From the NCBI RefSeq assembly GCF_033100135.1, contig NZ_CP136920.1:3529001-3593000 (forward strand): DNA of 64,000 bases. Direction: 5' to 3'. Positions 1 to 8,682 of this stretch are shown here, one piece after another. The notes under the pieces were generated by a model. That model saw only the letters and a list, made by a program, of their open reading frames with translations. It did no database searches and was not told the origin of the DNA. A program made the position numbers and the translations under genes. Within the stretch, counting starts at the first letter, position 1, and the number at the start of each line of letters is the position of its first letter. The stretch is from Rubellicoccus peritrichatus (GTDB lineage Bacteria; Verrucomicrobiota; Verrucomicrobiia; Opitutales; Cerasicoccaceae).

Positions 1-1008
1 TCGCTTTTTGAAAAAGACCTAAGTGCATCCAAAATTCGTAAGCAATTGGGAGCGTCTTTTTGGGAGCCATTTCGGTTGGGGGTAGGGAAATCACTACCTC
101 TGGCTGGTGATGATGAAGAAGAAGACCGGAACTTGACACTGGAATCAACGATTGAGGTAAAGATTGTTAACTTTCCTTTGGTGATTGTGTCGATGATTGC
201 TTTTGGAATCGTCGTTGGTCCGGTTAATCTCTGGTTCTTTGCCCGGGGGAGAAATCGTTACCGCCTGCTTTATACGACACCAACCATTGCTGTTGTTTTC
301 AGTTTGTTGCTCGCTGTTTCCATTTTACTTTCTGATGGTATCGGTGGCGAAGGTAAGATCAGTCGACTCCTCTTACTATTGCCGGACCGTAATAAGGAGA
401 TTCTTTTGGAAGCTCAATACTGTGATACAGGTTTATTACTAAGTAGGAGTTTCTCAGTGGACCCAACGCTCTGGATCGAGCCACTTGGTAGTAGTGTTAC
501 CAGTGCTGGTAGCATCTATTTAAGAGGCGACTATGAGGAAGAAGAGGGGCTCTACTGGGGAAACTGGTTTGGCAGCCGTCGTATCCAGGGCTTGGCCTTG
601 GAGCAAGTAAGAGCATCACGCTCGGAATTTGAAGTATCATCTGCTGGGGGAGGTGCTTTGGAGGTGAAGTCCAGTTTTCCCGGTGTCTGTCGCGAGTTGT
701 ATTACTGGCTTGATGATAAACGCATCTTCAAGGCCGAGGCGCTGGCGACGGGCCATCAGGTTGAGTTGAAACCAGTGGGTAAGAAAGAATTTAACGATTG
801 GCTGGGACGAGTCCGCCTTCGCCTGGGTAGTGATTTGGACCAAACACTACGCCAAATGCGGCTTGTTTCCGGGCAGGTCTTTGCTGACATTGAGCATTAC
901 ACTGGTGATGCCCCAACGACTCTCGATTCGATCGACTGGGAGGTTTATGAGACACTGGTTATCAGCCATGCTAAATCACCTTTAAGCAGCAAGGAGGCTG
1001 GGCAATGA
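1..1008 (+). CDS. Membrane protein of an ABC exporter/vWA operon (5' truncated by window edge)
   Basis: The reading frame is open to base 1, so the gene begins outside the window; a TTG at 46 is only an internal codon. The visible part (335 codons) has two adjacent membrane segments, about residues 53-80 and 88-113 counted from the edge, joined by a GPVN...RGRNRYR turn. A soluble region of about 220 residues follows, with no motif I recognise. The GPVN plus second-helix pattern recalls the C-terminal part of large membrane proteins found beside ABC-2 exporters and vWA proteins in Planctomycetes and Verrucomicrobia (recalled, not checked). Its stop overlaps the next start (ATGA), implying translational coupling to the ABC ATPase. 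Function unknown; probably an accessory part of the exporter. Confidence 0.75.
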   Translation, partial: SLFEKDLSASKIRKQLGASFWEPFRLGVGKSLPLAGDDEEEDRNLTLESTIEVKIVNFPLVIVSMIAFGIVVGPVNLWFFARGRNRYRLLYTTPTIAVVFSLLLAVSILLSDGIGGEGKISRLLLLLPDRNKEILLEAQYCDTGLLLSRSFSVDPTLWIEPLGSSVTSAGSIYLRGDYEEEEGLYWGNWFGSRRIQGLALEQVRASRSEFEVSSAGGGALEVKSSFPGVCRELYYWLDDKRIFKAEALATGHQVELKPVGKKEFNDWLGRVRLRLGSDLDQTLRQMRLVSGQVFADIEHYTGDAPTTLDSIDWEVYETLVISHAKSPLSSKEAGQ

Positions 1009-1952
1009 GTCTCGTAGAAGTGGATAGTATCTATCGCGCCTTTGGCAATGTGCAGGCTGTCAATGGCTTGAGCTTCAGTATCGATCAAGGGCAGATTGTC
1101 GGATTCATCGGTGCCAATGGAGCCGGGAAAACGACAACCATGCGCATGATGGTGACTCTGGAAGTTCCGGACTCAGGGGCGATTCGTATATGTGATATGG
1201 ATGTACTCGATCATCCCAGAGAGGTTCGGAAATTGATTGGCTGGATGCCGGATCACTTTGGTGGATACCCGAATATGGATGTCCTTGAATATTTGGATTT
1301 TTATGCTCGAGCCTTCGGTTTGAAAGGTAAGGAGCGTCGTCGTCAATTGGATGATATACTGGCCTTCACTGATCTTGATGTCCTGGCAGAAAGACCCTGT
1401 GACCGTCTTTCGAAGGGGCAAACCCAGCGCTTGTGTCTTGGCCGGGCCTTGCTTTCTGATCCGGAAATTCTTGTCTTGGATGAACCGGCAGCCGGTCTTG
1501 ACCCTAAGGCGCGAATTGAATTTAAGAATCTTGTCAGGCTCCTGGCTGACCGTGGAAAAACGCTTTTCATCAGCTCTCACATTCTTTCCGAACTGGGAGA
1601 GATGTGTAATCATCTGCTGTTCATTGATCAGGGGCGACAAGTCCACCAGGGAACAGCGGATAGTCTGAAGTATCACAAGGCCGAAGGGGGGTTGACCGTG
1701 CGTATGCGCTGCAATGGCGACGGTTTACGTTTTGATCAATGGCTGGCAGGGCAAACCCATATCAAGGCTACCAAGAAAGACGACGATATGCTCGAGATAC
1801 ATATTACGCATGATGACAATAAAGACAGTTGTTTGGTCCTGGCAGAGACCATTCGGAGTCTGGTCGAAGCGAAGGTTGAAGTTTTTGAATTCCATCGCAT
1901 TGAGCGGAGGTTGGAAGACGCTTTTGTCGATATTCTGGGGGATCTGAACTGA
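1005..1952 (+). CDS. ABC transporter ATP-binding protein
   Basis: Cytoplasmic ATPase subunit of an ABC-2 type exporter. The 315-residue protein has Walker A GANGAGKTT at 36-44, signature LSKGQ at 135-139, Walker B ILVLDEP at 155-161, D-loop LDP at 165-167 and switch His192 (SSH). The Q-loop position reads WMPDHFG, with Asp83 where Gln is usual; I recall the same MPD in relatives of this ATPase, so it may be a subfamily trait. A C-terminal domain of about 90 residues follows the nucleotide-binding domain. The start overlaps the preceding gene by 4 bases, and the permease begins 23 bases downstream. The substrate cannot be told from sequence. Confidence 0.95.
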   Translation: MSLVEVDSIYRAFGNVQAVNGLSFSIDQGQIVGFIGANGAGKTTTMRMMVTLEVPDSGAIRICDMDVLDHPREVRKLIGWMPDHFGGYPNMDVLEYLDFYARAFGLKGKERRRQLDDILAFTDLDVLAERPCDRLSKGQTQRLCLGRALLSDPEILVLDEPAAGLDPKARIEFKNLVRLLADRGKTLFISSHILSELGEMCNHLLFIDQGRQVHQGTADSLKYHKAEGGLTVRMRCNGDGLRFDQWLAGQTHIKATKKDDDMLEIHITHDDNKDSCLVLAETIRSLVEAKVEVFEFHRIERRLEDAFVDILGDLN

Positions 1953-1975
1953 GTTGTATTTGAAATTAATTAGCC

Positions 1976-3466
1976 ATGAATCTCAAAAGCTTTTCCATCA
2001 AGTCTCTTATCGATAGTCGATTGAATCCGATTCTTGTTAAAGAATTACGTCAGGGGATGCGTTCAAAAATGTATACCATTCTCTTTCTGGCCATTCAGGT
2101 CGTGATGATTTTTTATGTGGTTTTCGGCATGGCGATGAGCCTTGGAGCCGGCAATAATCAGGAAATGGACATCCTGTTTTGGGTGATCACAGGTGGCTTT
2201 CTGCTTTTTATTCTGCCCTTGATGGGAGCGAATGCGCTGAGTGGTGAGAATCGGGAATCTCGATTGGATCTCCTCGTGTTAACCCGATTGTCATCGCGTC
2301 GGATTGTCTATGGCAAATGGCTGGCTGTAGTGGTTCAGGGGATCCTGTTGATGACAGCCCTTCTGCCGTATCTTGTTTTGCGCTATTATATTGGTTCGGT
2401 TGAATTTCTGCAGAGTCTAGGCATCCTTGCTGTGCTGGTTATGATCTCTGCGATCATAACGGGAATTGCAGTGAGTATATCGGTAATAAAAAACCCGATT
2501 TTAAGATGGGTTATTCTTGGGATAGGTTTGTTTTTCGGGGTTTCAAATTTATTCAGCTACATTAATTTTCGTTACTCTGCGTCTATCAATTGGTTTGAGT
2601 TGTATCCAGTCTGGATCATTTCAGGATTATTGCTTGTCATACTAGCACTTGAGTTTGGAGCAGCTCGTTTTAGTCCCATGGCAGAAAACCATGATACGCC
2701 CAAGCGTTTGGTTTTATTGTTCATGTGCATTCTTTTGGTAGTTGTTGAATCCTTACATTTAGATTCAGATTTACCGGCCGCATTTGCTTTGTTTTCATTA
2801 TTGATTGTGACTTGGGATGGTCTTTGCCGTCCAGTTCTGCGCTACCCAAGTATTTATGAGCCGTTTGTTCGTTTTGGTCTCATCGGGCGTATTGTTGGCC
2901 GATTTTTGTATCCTGGCTGGTGGTCTGGATTGATCTTTTCATTAATCGTTTTTTCAGGGCTATGGTTTGGATTGTTTTATCTGAGTGGTAATATTATTAA
3001 GACAGATGATATTCTTTTGTTTATTTTGTTGATTGGTGCGTTCACTTTCCCTTTTGCCATTTTGCTTTATACTCCCCTGAGCCATCGACGTTTCGGTCGA
3101 GTCATGATGTTGGTGCAAATTTGCCTCGTGCTGTTTGTTCAGTTGCTGATGCTGCTTGACGATACCAAGGACTGGAATTCGGTCTGGCTGGTTTCTTGGG
3201 TTCCAACCTGCGCTTTGTTTCAGTTTGCTTTCGATGGTATTGAATCGGGTGATTACCCGGTTTATATTGTCATCACTGGTTTTGCGACCGCCTTGTCATT
3301 TGTCTTTATACTTATAAAAGCCTTGAGGGAGGAAACTGTGATTCGTGAGATGGAAAGACAGGCTATGAAAAATCGCAAGGTGCGGGGTGCAGTAAAGCAT
3401 GGTCAACCAAAACCGCCATATCTTCCTCCGTCGGATAAAGAAGCATCGGTTGCATTTGAAGCATGA
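1976..3466 (+). CDS. ABC-2 type transporter permease
   Basis: Integral membrane partner of the ATPase just upstream. The 496-residue protein starts with the NPILVKELRQGMRSK segment (about 17-31) typical of ABC-2 permeases, then has roughly ten to twelve hydrophobic helices, starting near 34-55, 68-88 and 113-135. After helix 2 comes GANALSGENRESRLDLLVLTRLS, the cytoplasmic coupling region usual in this family. The C-terminus is basic and proline-rich, probably cytoplasmic. The last four bases overlap the DUF58 start (ATGA). ABC-2 exporters beside DUF58/vWA genes recur in Verrucomicrobia, Planctomycetes and Bacteroidetes; their cargo is not known to me. Confidence 0.9.
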   Translation: MNLKSFSIKSLIDSRLNPILVKELRQGMRSKMYTILFLAIQVVMIFYVVFGMAMSLGAGNNQEMDILFWVITGGFLLFILPLMGANALSGENRESRLDLLVLTRLSSRRIVYGKWLAVVVQGILLMTALLPYLVLRYYIGSVEFLQSLGILAVLVMISAIITGIAVSISVIKNPILRWVILGIGLFFGVSNLFSYINFRYSASINWFELYPVWIISGLLLVILALEFGAARFSPMAENHDTPKRLVLLFMCILLVVVESLHLDSDLPAAFALFSLLIVTWDGLCRPVLRYPSIYEPFVRFGLIGRIVGRFLYPGWWSGLIFSLIVFSGLWFGLFYLSGNIIKTDDILLFILLIGAFTFPFAILLYTPLSHRRFGRVMMLVQICLVLFVQLLMLLDDTKDWNSVWLVSWVPTCALFQFAFDGIESGDYPVYIVITGFATALSFVFILIKALREETVIREMERQAMKNRKVRGAVKHGQPKPPYLPPSDKEASVAFEA

Positions 3467-4365
3467 AATTGTCCGAGCGAATCAGCCTCGCTGGTGTTAC
3501 CGAAACACTGGAAGCCTTGATGGGGAAGGGAGAGATTGCAGCGAATCAATTTCGTTTGCCTTTCAATCGCCAGCATTGGCGAGGCCAGTCTGGCAACTGG
3601 GCAGGGGCGGGGATTGGTAGTTCCATCGACTTTCAGGATCATCGCCCTTATGTGCCGGGAGATGATCCTCGTTATATCAATTGGCAGGCCTACGCCCGGA
3701 CTGGCAGCTACTCAATGAAGCTCTACAGAGAGGAGGTCAGCCCGCAAGTCGACTTGGTCATTGATACTTCAGAGTCGATGTTTGTCGATTCAGCTAAAGT
3801 CAGTTGCGCAATTGAGTTCTTTTACTTTGCATGCCAAAGTGCATGGAGGACTGCCGCACTACTCAATGCATTTCAAATTAATGGCCGCAAAGTGGAGGCT
3901 CTTTCCAATGATGCTATCAGAATGGGGGATTGGGAAGTGGCAGAAGAATCACGTGAGCAAACAAATCATTCTGATTGGTCACAAATTCCATGGCGTGCTC
4001 AATCGCTGCGTGTGATTGTATCAGATTTGCTTTTTGACAGTGACCCCGAAGAACTTCTTAGCATCTCAGGTCGGGGAGGTGCTTGTCTGCTACTTTTTAG
4101 TCCCTACACAAATGCCGAAGAGAATCCAGATTGGTTGGGCAACCTGGAATTATTGGACTGCGAGTCAAAAGAGCGGGCTCGACGCTATTTCACACGCGAG
4201 GATGTTGACGATTACCAGCGTCGATATCAGGAGCACTTTGCGCTGTGGCAGGAGGCTGCCATACGTCACAATGCAAGCCTGGCTCGGATGAAGGCTGAAC
4301 GCGACTTAGCCGACATACTCCTGGATGAGACAGCCAGACAGGGAGGAGTGGAGCTATGCAGATAA
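3463..4365 (+). CDS. DUF58 domain protein
   Basis: Member of the DUF58 family that accompanies MoxR ATPases and von Willebrand A proteins. The diagnostic block lies at about residues 62-91: PYVPGDDPRYINW, then ARTGSYSMKLYREE. It is followed by a vWA-like beta strand ending in DTSESM (101-106), a MIDAS-type DxSxS variant. The 300-residue length is normal. No membrane segment is seen, so it is probably cytoplasmic or membrane-peripheral. It overlaps the permease by 4 bases and the next gene by 10, fitting a coupled operon. Members are thought to act in MoxR-dependent assembly or metal insertion of surface complexes; the specific role here is unknown. Confidence 0.9.
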   Translation: MKLSERISLAGVTETLEALMGKGEIAANQFRLPFNRQHWRGQSGNWAGAGIGSSIDFQDHRPYVPGDDPRYINWQAYARTGSYSMKLYREEVSPQVDLVIDTSESMFVDSAKVSCAIEFFYFACQSAWRTAALLNAFQINGRKVEALSNDAIRMGDWEVAEESREQTNHSDWSQIPWRAQSLRVIVSDLLFDSDPEELLSISGRGGACLLLFSPYTNAEENPDWLGNLELLDCESKERARRYFTREDVDDYQRRYQEHFALWQEAAIRHNASLARMKAERDLADILLDETARQGGVELCR

Positions 4366-6107
4366 TCCTGGGAAACCCGGCTGGTTTGTGGGGACTCTTG
4401 ATGATACCTACGCTGGTGTTGATTCATTGCTTTCAACGTCGTCGCAAGCCACAGGTCATTAGTACGCTTTTTTTAGTGGAAGCAGGAGGACAGGAGCGTC
4501 GGGGTGGTCGCGAGTTTGTTTTCTGGAAGCATTCCATTACTTTTTGGATGCAAATACTTGCAGCGCTTTTGCTCACATGGCTTTTACTACAACCACGCTG
4601 GATTCGTGATCAGTCGCAGCAACGCATTGCGATGGTGCTGGATAGCTCTTTATCAATGGATGCTTTTATGCCATCGCTTATTGAATCATTGGATGAAGCA
4701 ACACAGCAATTGGGGCGTGCTTCTGAGGTGACGGACTGGTTACTAATGGAGTCCGATGAGACGGCTCCGATCATTTATCATGGCATGGATCGAGACGAAC
4801 TTTTACTTGCAGCAAAGAACTGGCAACCGTCCATTTCTCATCATGATCCGGATCCTGCTTTAAGACGTGCGCAGTCTCTGATTCGTGAAACTGGAGCAGT
4901 TGTCTTTATTACGGATCATGCTGATAACGATCTGCCCGCCGGGGTCGGCTTATTGTCAGTTGGAGAATCGACCGAAAACGTTGGCTTCACTGGTGTGACT
5001 GTTGGGATGGAAGCCAGTGAGCCTGTATGGCGGACTATTATTCGTAATTATGGTGATCAGGCAGCAACACGCAAATGGTGGATCGAGATTGATGGCCAAT
5101 CTAATGAAGCACGGACCGTTTCATTGGAACCGGGTGGCAGTCTGGCCATTGCGGGAACATTCCCGTATGGCAAGAACGCCATGGATATTATTTTGGAAAG
5201 CGATGCATGGTCTATTGATGATCGTATGCCTGTTGTGTGGCCTGAGCCTAAGCGTTTGGCATACATCCTCGATGTTTCAGATGAAAACCTGGCGAACCAA
5301 TTTCGTTCACTGACCAGGAGTGTTCCTGAGGTTTACCAGGGAACTATTAGCGGCACTACGGATTTATTAGTAAGGGGAACAGAAAATCTGATTCGCCAAA
5401 CACTGGATATACCTTTTCAGGTCCTATACTATTCACCTGCTGACTCATTAGAAGACTCCAGTTTACTTGGAGGGCAGATCGCGGTTGAGGAGCATCCGCT
5501 TATGCAGGGACTGAACTGGAATGGATTACTCGCGAGTTCGTCTGGCTTGGATTACAAACTCGGGCCGAATGAGGAACCATTACTATGGGCCGGAGAACGC
5601 CCACTCATTTGGATACGAAAAACCAATACTGGTTCGGACCTCGTAGTGAATTTTGATCTTGAGAAATCGAATGCTTTCAAGCTACCTGCCTTCGTCTTGC
5701 TCTTTCACCGTTTTGCAGAACTGGCACGCACCGACAAGCCGGTTTTCCAGAGATTGAACCTGGAAACCGGGCAGGATGTTTCGGTCACACTCCCGGATGC
5801 TGCTGATGTTGTAACGTTAAACGGCGAAGTGGTCAGTGCTTCGAGTGTCCATTTTATGGAAGCGCCGGACCGACCGGCTTGGCTTGATATTCATGTCGAT
5901 GATAAACCGTTGTTGCTTGCTGCAACACATTTTGCCGATGTCAGAGAGGCAGATTTACGACAAGCAGAATCGCACAATAATCTTGATCTATTGAGTCGTG
6001 ATTTGATTGAGGCCCAAAGTGAGGACGATTTTCTTTTCCCCTTTTGGGTGCTCTTGCTGACAGGCGTCATGCTGGCTAGCTGGAACTATGCGGAAAGGGG
6101 ACGATGA
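4356..6107 (+). CDS. BatA-like membrane protein with vWA-like domain
   Basis: The N-terminus carries the BatA-type aerotolerance membrane region: a helix at about 9-26, an RRRKPQVISTLF linker, then a second helix at about 62-80. A vWA-like domain starts at IAMVLDSSLSMD (91-102), with DSSLS matching the MIDAS DxSxS pattern. A long extracytoplasmic region follows, then one C-terminal helix near 560-578 and a short basic tail. Length is 583 residues. The start lies 10 bases inside the DUF58 gene and the stop directly abuts the next ATG. Family knowledge places such proteins in MoxR/Bat complexes at the inner membrane; the role is otherwise inferred from neighbours. Confidence 0.85.
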   Translation: MQIILGNPAGLWGLLMIPTLVLIHCFQRRRKPQVISTLFLVEAGGQERRGGREFVFWKHSITFWMQILAALLLTWLLLQPRWIRDQSQQRIAMVLDSSLSMDAFMPSLIESLDEATQQLGRASEVTDWLLMESDETAPIIYHGMDRDELLLAAKNWQPSISHHDPDPALRRAQSLIRETGAVVFITDHADNDLPAGVGLLSVGESTENVGFTGVTVGMEASEPVWRTIIRNYGDQAATRKWWIEIDGQSNEARTVSLEPGGSLAIAGTFPYGKNAMDIILESDAWSIDDRMPVVWPEPKRLAYILDVSDENLANQFRSLTRSVPEVYQGTISGTTDLLVRGTENLIRQTLDIPFQVLYYSPADSLEDSSLLGGQIAVEEHPLMQGLNWNGLLASSSGLDYKLGPNEEPLLWAGERPLIWIRKTNTGSDLVVNFDLEKSNAFKLPAFVLLFHRFAELARTDKPVFQRLNLETGQDVSVTLPDAADVVTLNGEVVSASSVHFMEAPDRPAWLDIHVDDKPLLLAATHFADVREADLRQAESHNNLDLLSRDLIEAQSEDDFLFPFWVLLLTGVMLASWNYAERGR

Positions 6108-8606
6108 ATGTGGATTAGTAATCCAGAATGGTTCCTACTCGCACCGGCGATGCTTTTTGTCGGTTGGTTTCTGAAAGCTCTCAGGCTTTGGCTGCCACTA
6201 CGGATCGCATGTCTAGTACTGGTTATGTTGATTCTGGTCAATCCTCACTGGGAGCGCTTACGGCCAGGAGTGGATCTCTGGGTTTTGGTTGATCAATCGG
6301 ACTCCGCCCGCGACCTTCTGGCACCTTCTTTGAAGGAGTGGGAACAGTTGCTAGAGGAAAGCAAGGGCGGTGATGATACCTTGAGTGTTATCGACTTTGC
6401 TGGTGATGCTACGATTCGCATGGGTGAAGCCAGTGAAATATTATCCATGCAGACGAATCAGACAGATTTACCTTTGGCCGTGAATATGGCTGTTGCAAAT
6501 AACGATACTCGTCGAGTTTCCAAAGTGCTTTTGCTGTCTGATGGTTACAGTACTGAATCACTACACGGTCTGAATGATATGTTACGTGAAGCTGAAATGC
6601 CACTGCATCACCGATTGGTTCATTTCGATGAGGAGAATGATGCGCGCGTAGTTTCATTTCGAGCTCCATCTCAGGTTCAAGCTGGAGAACCCACCATGCT
6701 TGATATTGAAATGCAGGGTTCTGTGAATCAGAAAATTGATTATCGCATCCGCCGTAACAAGGAAGTTATCGGTAAAGGGGAATTGACCTTGGGCAGTGAT
6801 GGTCGGCAGCGTCTACGGCTAACAGATCGAGTTTTTGAGCCGGGCAGTCACCATTTTGAGGTCGAACTCATTACGCCAAATGATCCGCGTCCCGGGAATA
6901 ATCGAAGTAGCCTTTGGACAGAAATGACAGCTGGCCCGAGGATTATTTTACTCACTGCTTATGAGAATGATCCTGTTGGAAAAGCTTTGGCATCCCTCGG
7001 ACTACCGGTTCAACAATTGACACAGTTTGCTAATCTTAATGAAGGCAGTTTGAGCGGCGCCCGTGCCGTGATCATCAATAACGTTCCGGCCAATGTTTTA
7101 CCTGGTGAGTTTCTAGAGTCGCTTGCTTTTTATGTTTCTGAGCAAGGTGGCGGGTTGGCCATGCTTGGCGGGAAGTATAGTTTTGGTTCAGGAGGATACT
7201 ATCGTTCTCCGATTGATGAAGTGCTTCCAGTCAGTATGGAGCTTAAGGAAGACCATAAGAAGCTCGCAGTGGCGATGGCCATTGTGCTTGATCGCTCAGG
7301 CAGTATGGGAGCTGGTGTTGCCGGTGGGAGAACCAAGATGGATTTGGCCAATGCGGGCGCATCGGACACGGTCGAACTCATGGGAGCGAATGATGCAGTT
7401 ACTGTTTTTGCAGTTGATAGCGAACCACATGTTATTGTGCCACTGACTGCTGTGACTGGAAATCAAGGGGCGATTCAAAATCGAATACGGCGCATTGTCA
7501 GTATGGGAGGTGGTATTTTTGTCTACACCGGTTTAGTGGCTGCCTGGGAGGAATTACAAAAAGCACCCGCTGGCCAAAAGCACATCATTCTTTTTGCCGA
7601 TGCGGCCGATGCTGAAGAACCAGGCAAGTATAAGGCCTTGTTGGATGAGATTACAAATAATGGTGGGACTGTAAGTGTGATTGGACTTGGCACGGATAAG
7701 AATGCAGATGCGAATTTTCTTAAAGATGTCGCCAAGCGTGGTAACGGCCGGATTTTCTTTAATAATGATCCTGCCAAGTTGCCTGCTATTTTTGCGCAGG
7801 AAACCGTTGCTGTTACGCGTTCAGCATTTCTGGAGGAAACAGTTGGGCTCCAACCAACCGCTGACTGGATGGAGATTTCGGCTCAACCTATGCAGTGGCC
7901 ATCTGTAGTCGATGGTTACAATTTGAGTTATTTACGAACGCGTGCTGCATCGGCAGTGAATTCCAAAGATGAGTATCATGCACCTATGGTTGCGTTTTGG
8001 CGGCGAGGTAGTGGGCGATCAGCGGCTGTGACTTTTCCTTTGAGTGGCCCGTTTAGTGATTCGATTCGAGCATGGCCGGAGTATGGGAATTTTATTCAAA
8101 CGCTGATACGTTGGCTGGTTGGAAATCAGGAGCATCCCGGTCTTGGCATTCGGACGAGGGTTGATGGGAGTACCCTTGTGACTGATTTATTTTACTCCGA
8201 TGAATGGGACGATACTATAGCTGATTCGACGCCATCCATCGTCTATACCCAGGGTGGCATCGATGAAGCAAAAGAAGGACAATGGGAGCGCATGGCGCCA
8301 GGACATTTTGTGACTCGCATTCCTCTGGAAGATCACACTCCTTATCGTGGAGCAGTCCAGTGGAATGATGCGACGATTCCATTTGGCCCATTGGCAACTC
8401 AGGAAAATCGGGAATGGGATACAGCGCCTGCTCAACTGAATGCTCTCCAGGCGACCGCAAACGCTTCAGGTGGCGGAGCTGTTACTCTCTTGGAGACCAT
8501 CTGGGAATCAGAAGATCAGGAACGATTTCAATCCTTGCGGCCTATACTGTTAATCGCATTGATCTTCCTTTTCCTGGTTGAAGCAGCTTGGCGACGTTTA
8601 CGTTAG
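6108..8606 (+). CDS. Large membrane protein with two vWA domains and a glutamine amidotransferase-like domain
   Basis: The 832-residue protein has N-terminal helices (about 7-22 and 28-45), a first vWA-like region with DQSDS at 62-66, then a strand-rich linker. A class I glutamine amidotransferase-like fold begins near 274 (IILLTAYENDPVGKAL, GGGLAMLGGKYSFG). A second, complete vWA domain follows, with MIDAS DRSGS at 395-399. The last 23 residues form a hydrophobic helix with a basic end, so the bulk is probably periplasmic and anchored at both ends. No Cys-His-Glu triad is evident, so the amidotransferase-like fold is probably non-catalytic. The start codon immediately follows the previous stop. 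It is the last gene of the operon. Confidence 0.85.
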   Translation: MWISNPEWFLLAPAMLFVGWFLKALRLWLPLRIACLVLVMLILVNPHWERLRPGVDLWVLVDQSDSARDLLAPSLKEWEQLLEESKGGDDTLSVIDFAGDATIRMGEASEILSMQTNQTDLPLAVNMAVANNDTRRVSKVLLLSDGYSTESLHGLNDMLREAEMPLHHRLVHFDEENDARVVSFRAPSQVQAGEPTMLDIEMQGSVNQKIDYRIRRNKEVIGKGELTLGSDGRQRLRLTDRVFEPGSHHFEVELITPNDPRPGNNRSSLWTEMTAGPRIILLTAYENDPVGKALASLGLPVQQLTQFANLNEGSLSGARAVIINNVPANVLPGEFLESLAFYVSEQGGGLAMLGGKYSFGSGGYYRSPIDEVLPVSMELKEDHKKLAVAMAIVLDRSGSMGAGVAGGRTKMDLANAGASDTVELMGANDAVTVFAVDSEPHVIVPLTAVTGNQGAIQNRIRRIVSMGGGIFVYTGLVAAWEELQKAPAGQKHIILFADAADAEEPGKYKALLDEITNNGGTVSVIGLGTDKNADANFLKDVAKRGNGRIFFNNDPAKLPAIFAQETVAVTRSAFLEETVGLQPTADWMEISAQPMQWPSVVDGYNLSYLRTRAASAVNSKDEYHAPMVAFWRRGSGRSAAVTFPLSGPFSDSIRAWPEYGNFIQTLIRWLVGNQEHPGLGIRTRVDGSTLVTDLFYSDEWDDTIADSTPSIVYTQGGIDEAKEGQWERMAPGHFVTRIPLEDHTPYRGAVQWNDATIPFGPLATQENREWDTAPAQLNALQATANASGGGAVTLLETIWESEDQERFQSLRPILLIALIFLFLVEAAWRRLR

Positions 8607-8682
8607 TTAGGAACCGTTTCAAGCATTGAGAAGAGTAGGGCTATCGCTGTAAAAAACATAGAGGCGGGAGCATTCTTACTCT

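Noticed and set aside
46-1008. TTG at 46 as a true start of the first gene
   Set aside because: The frame is open to base 1, so the gene starts outside the window and 46 is internal.
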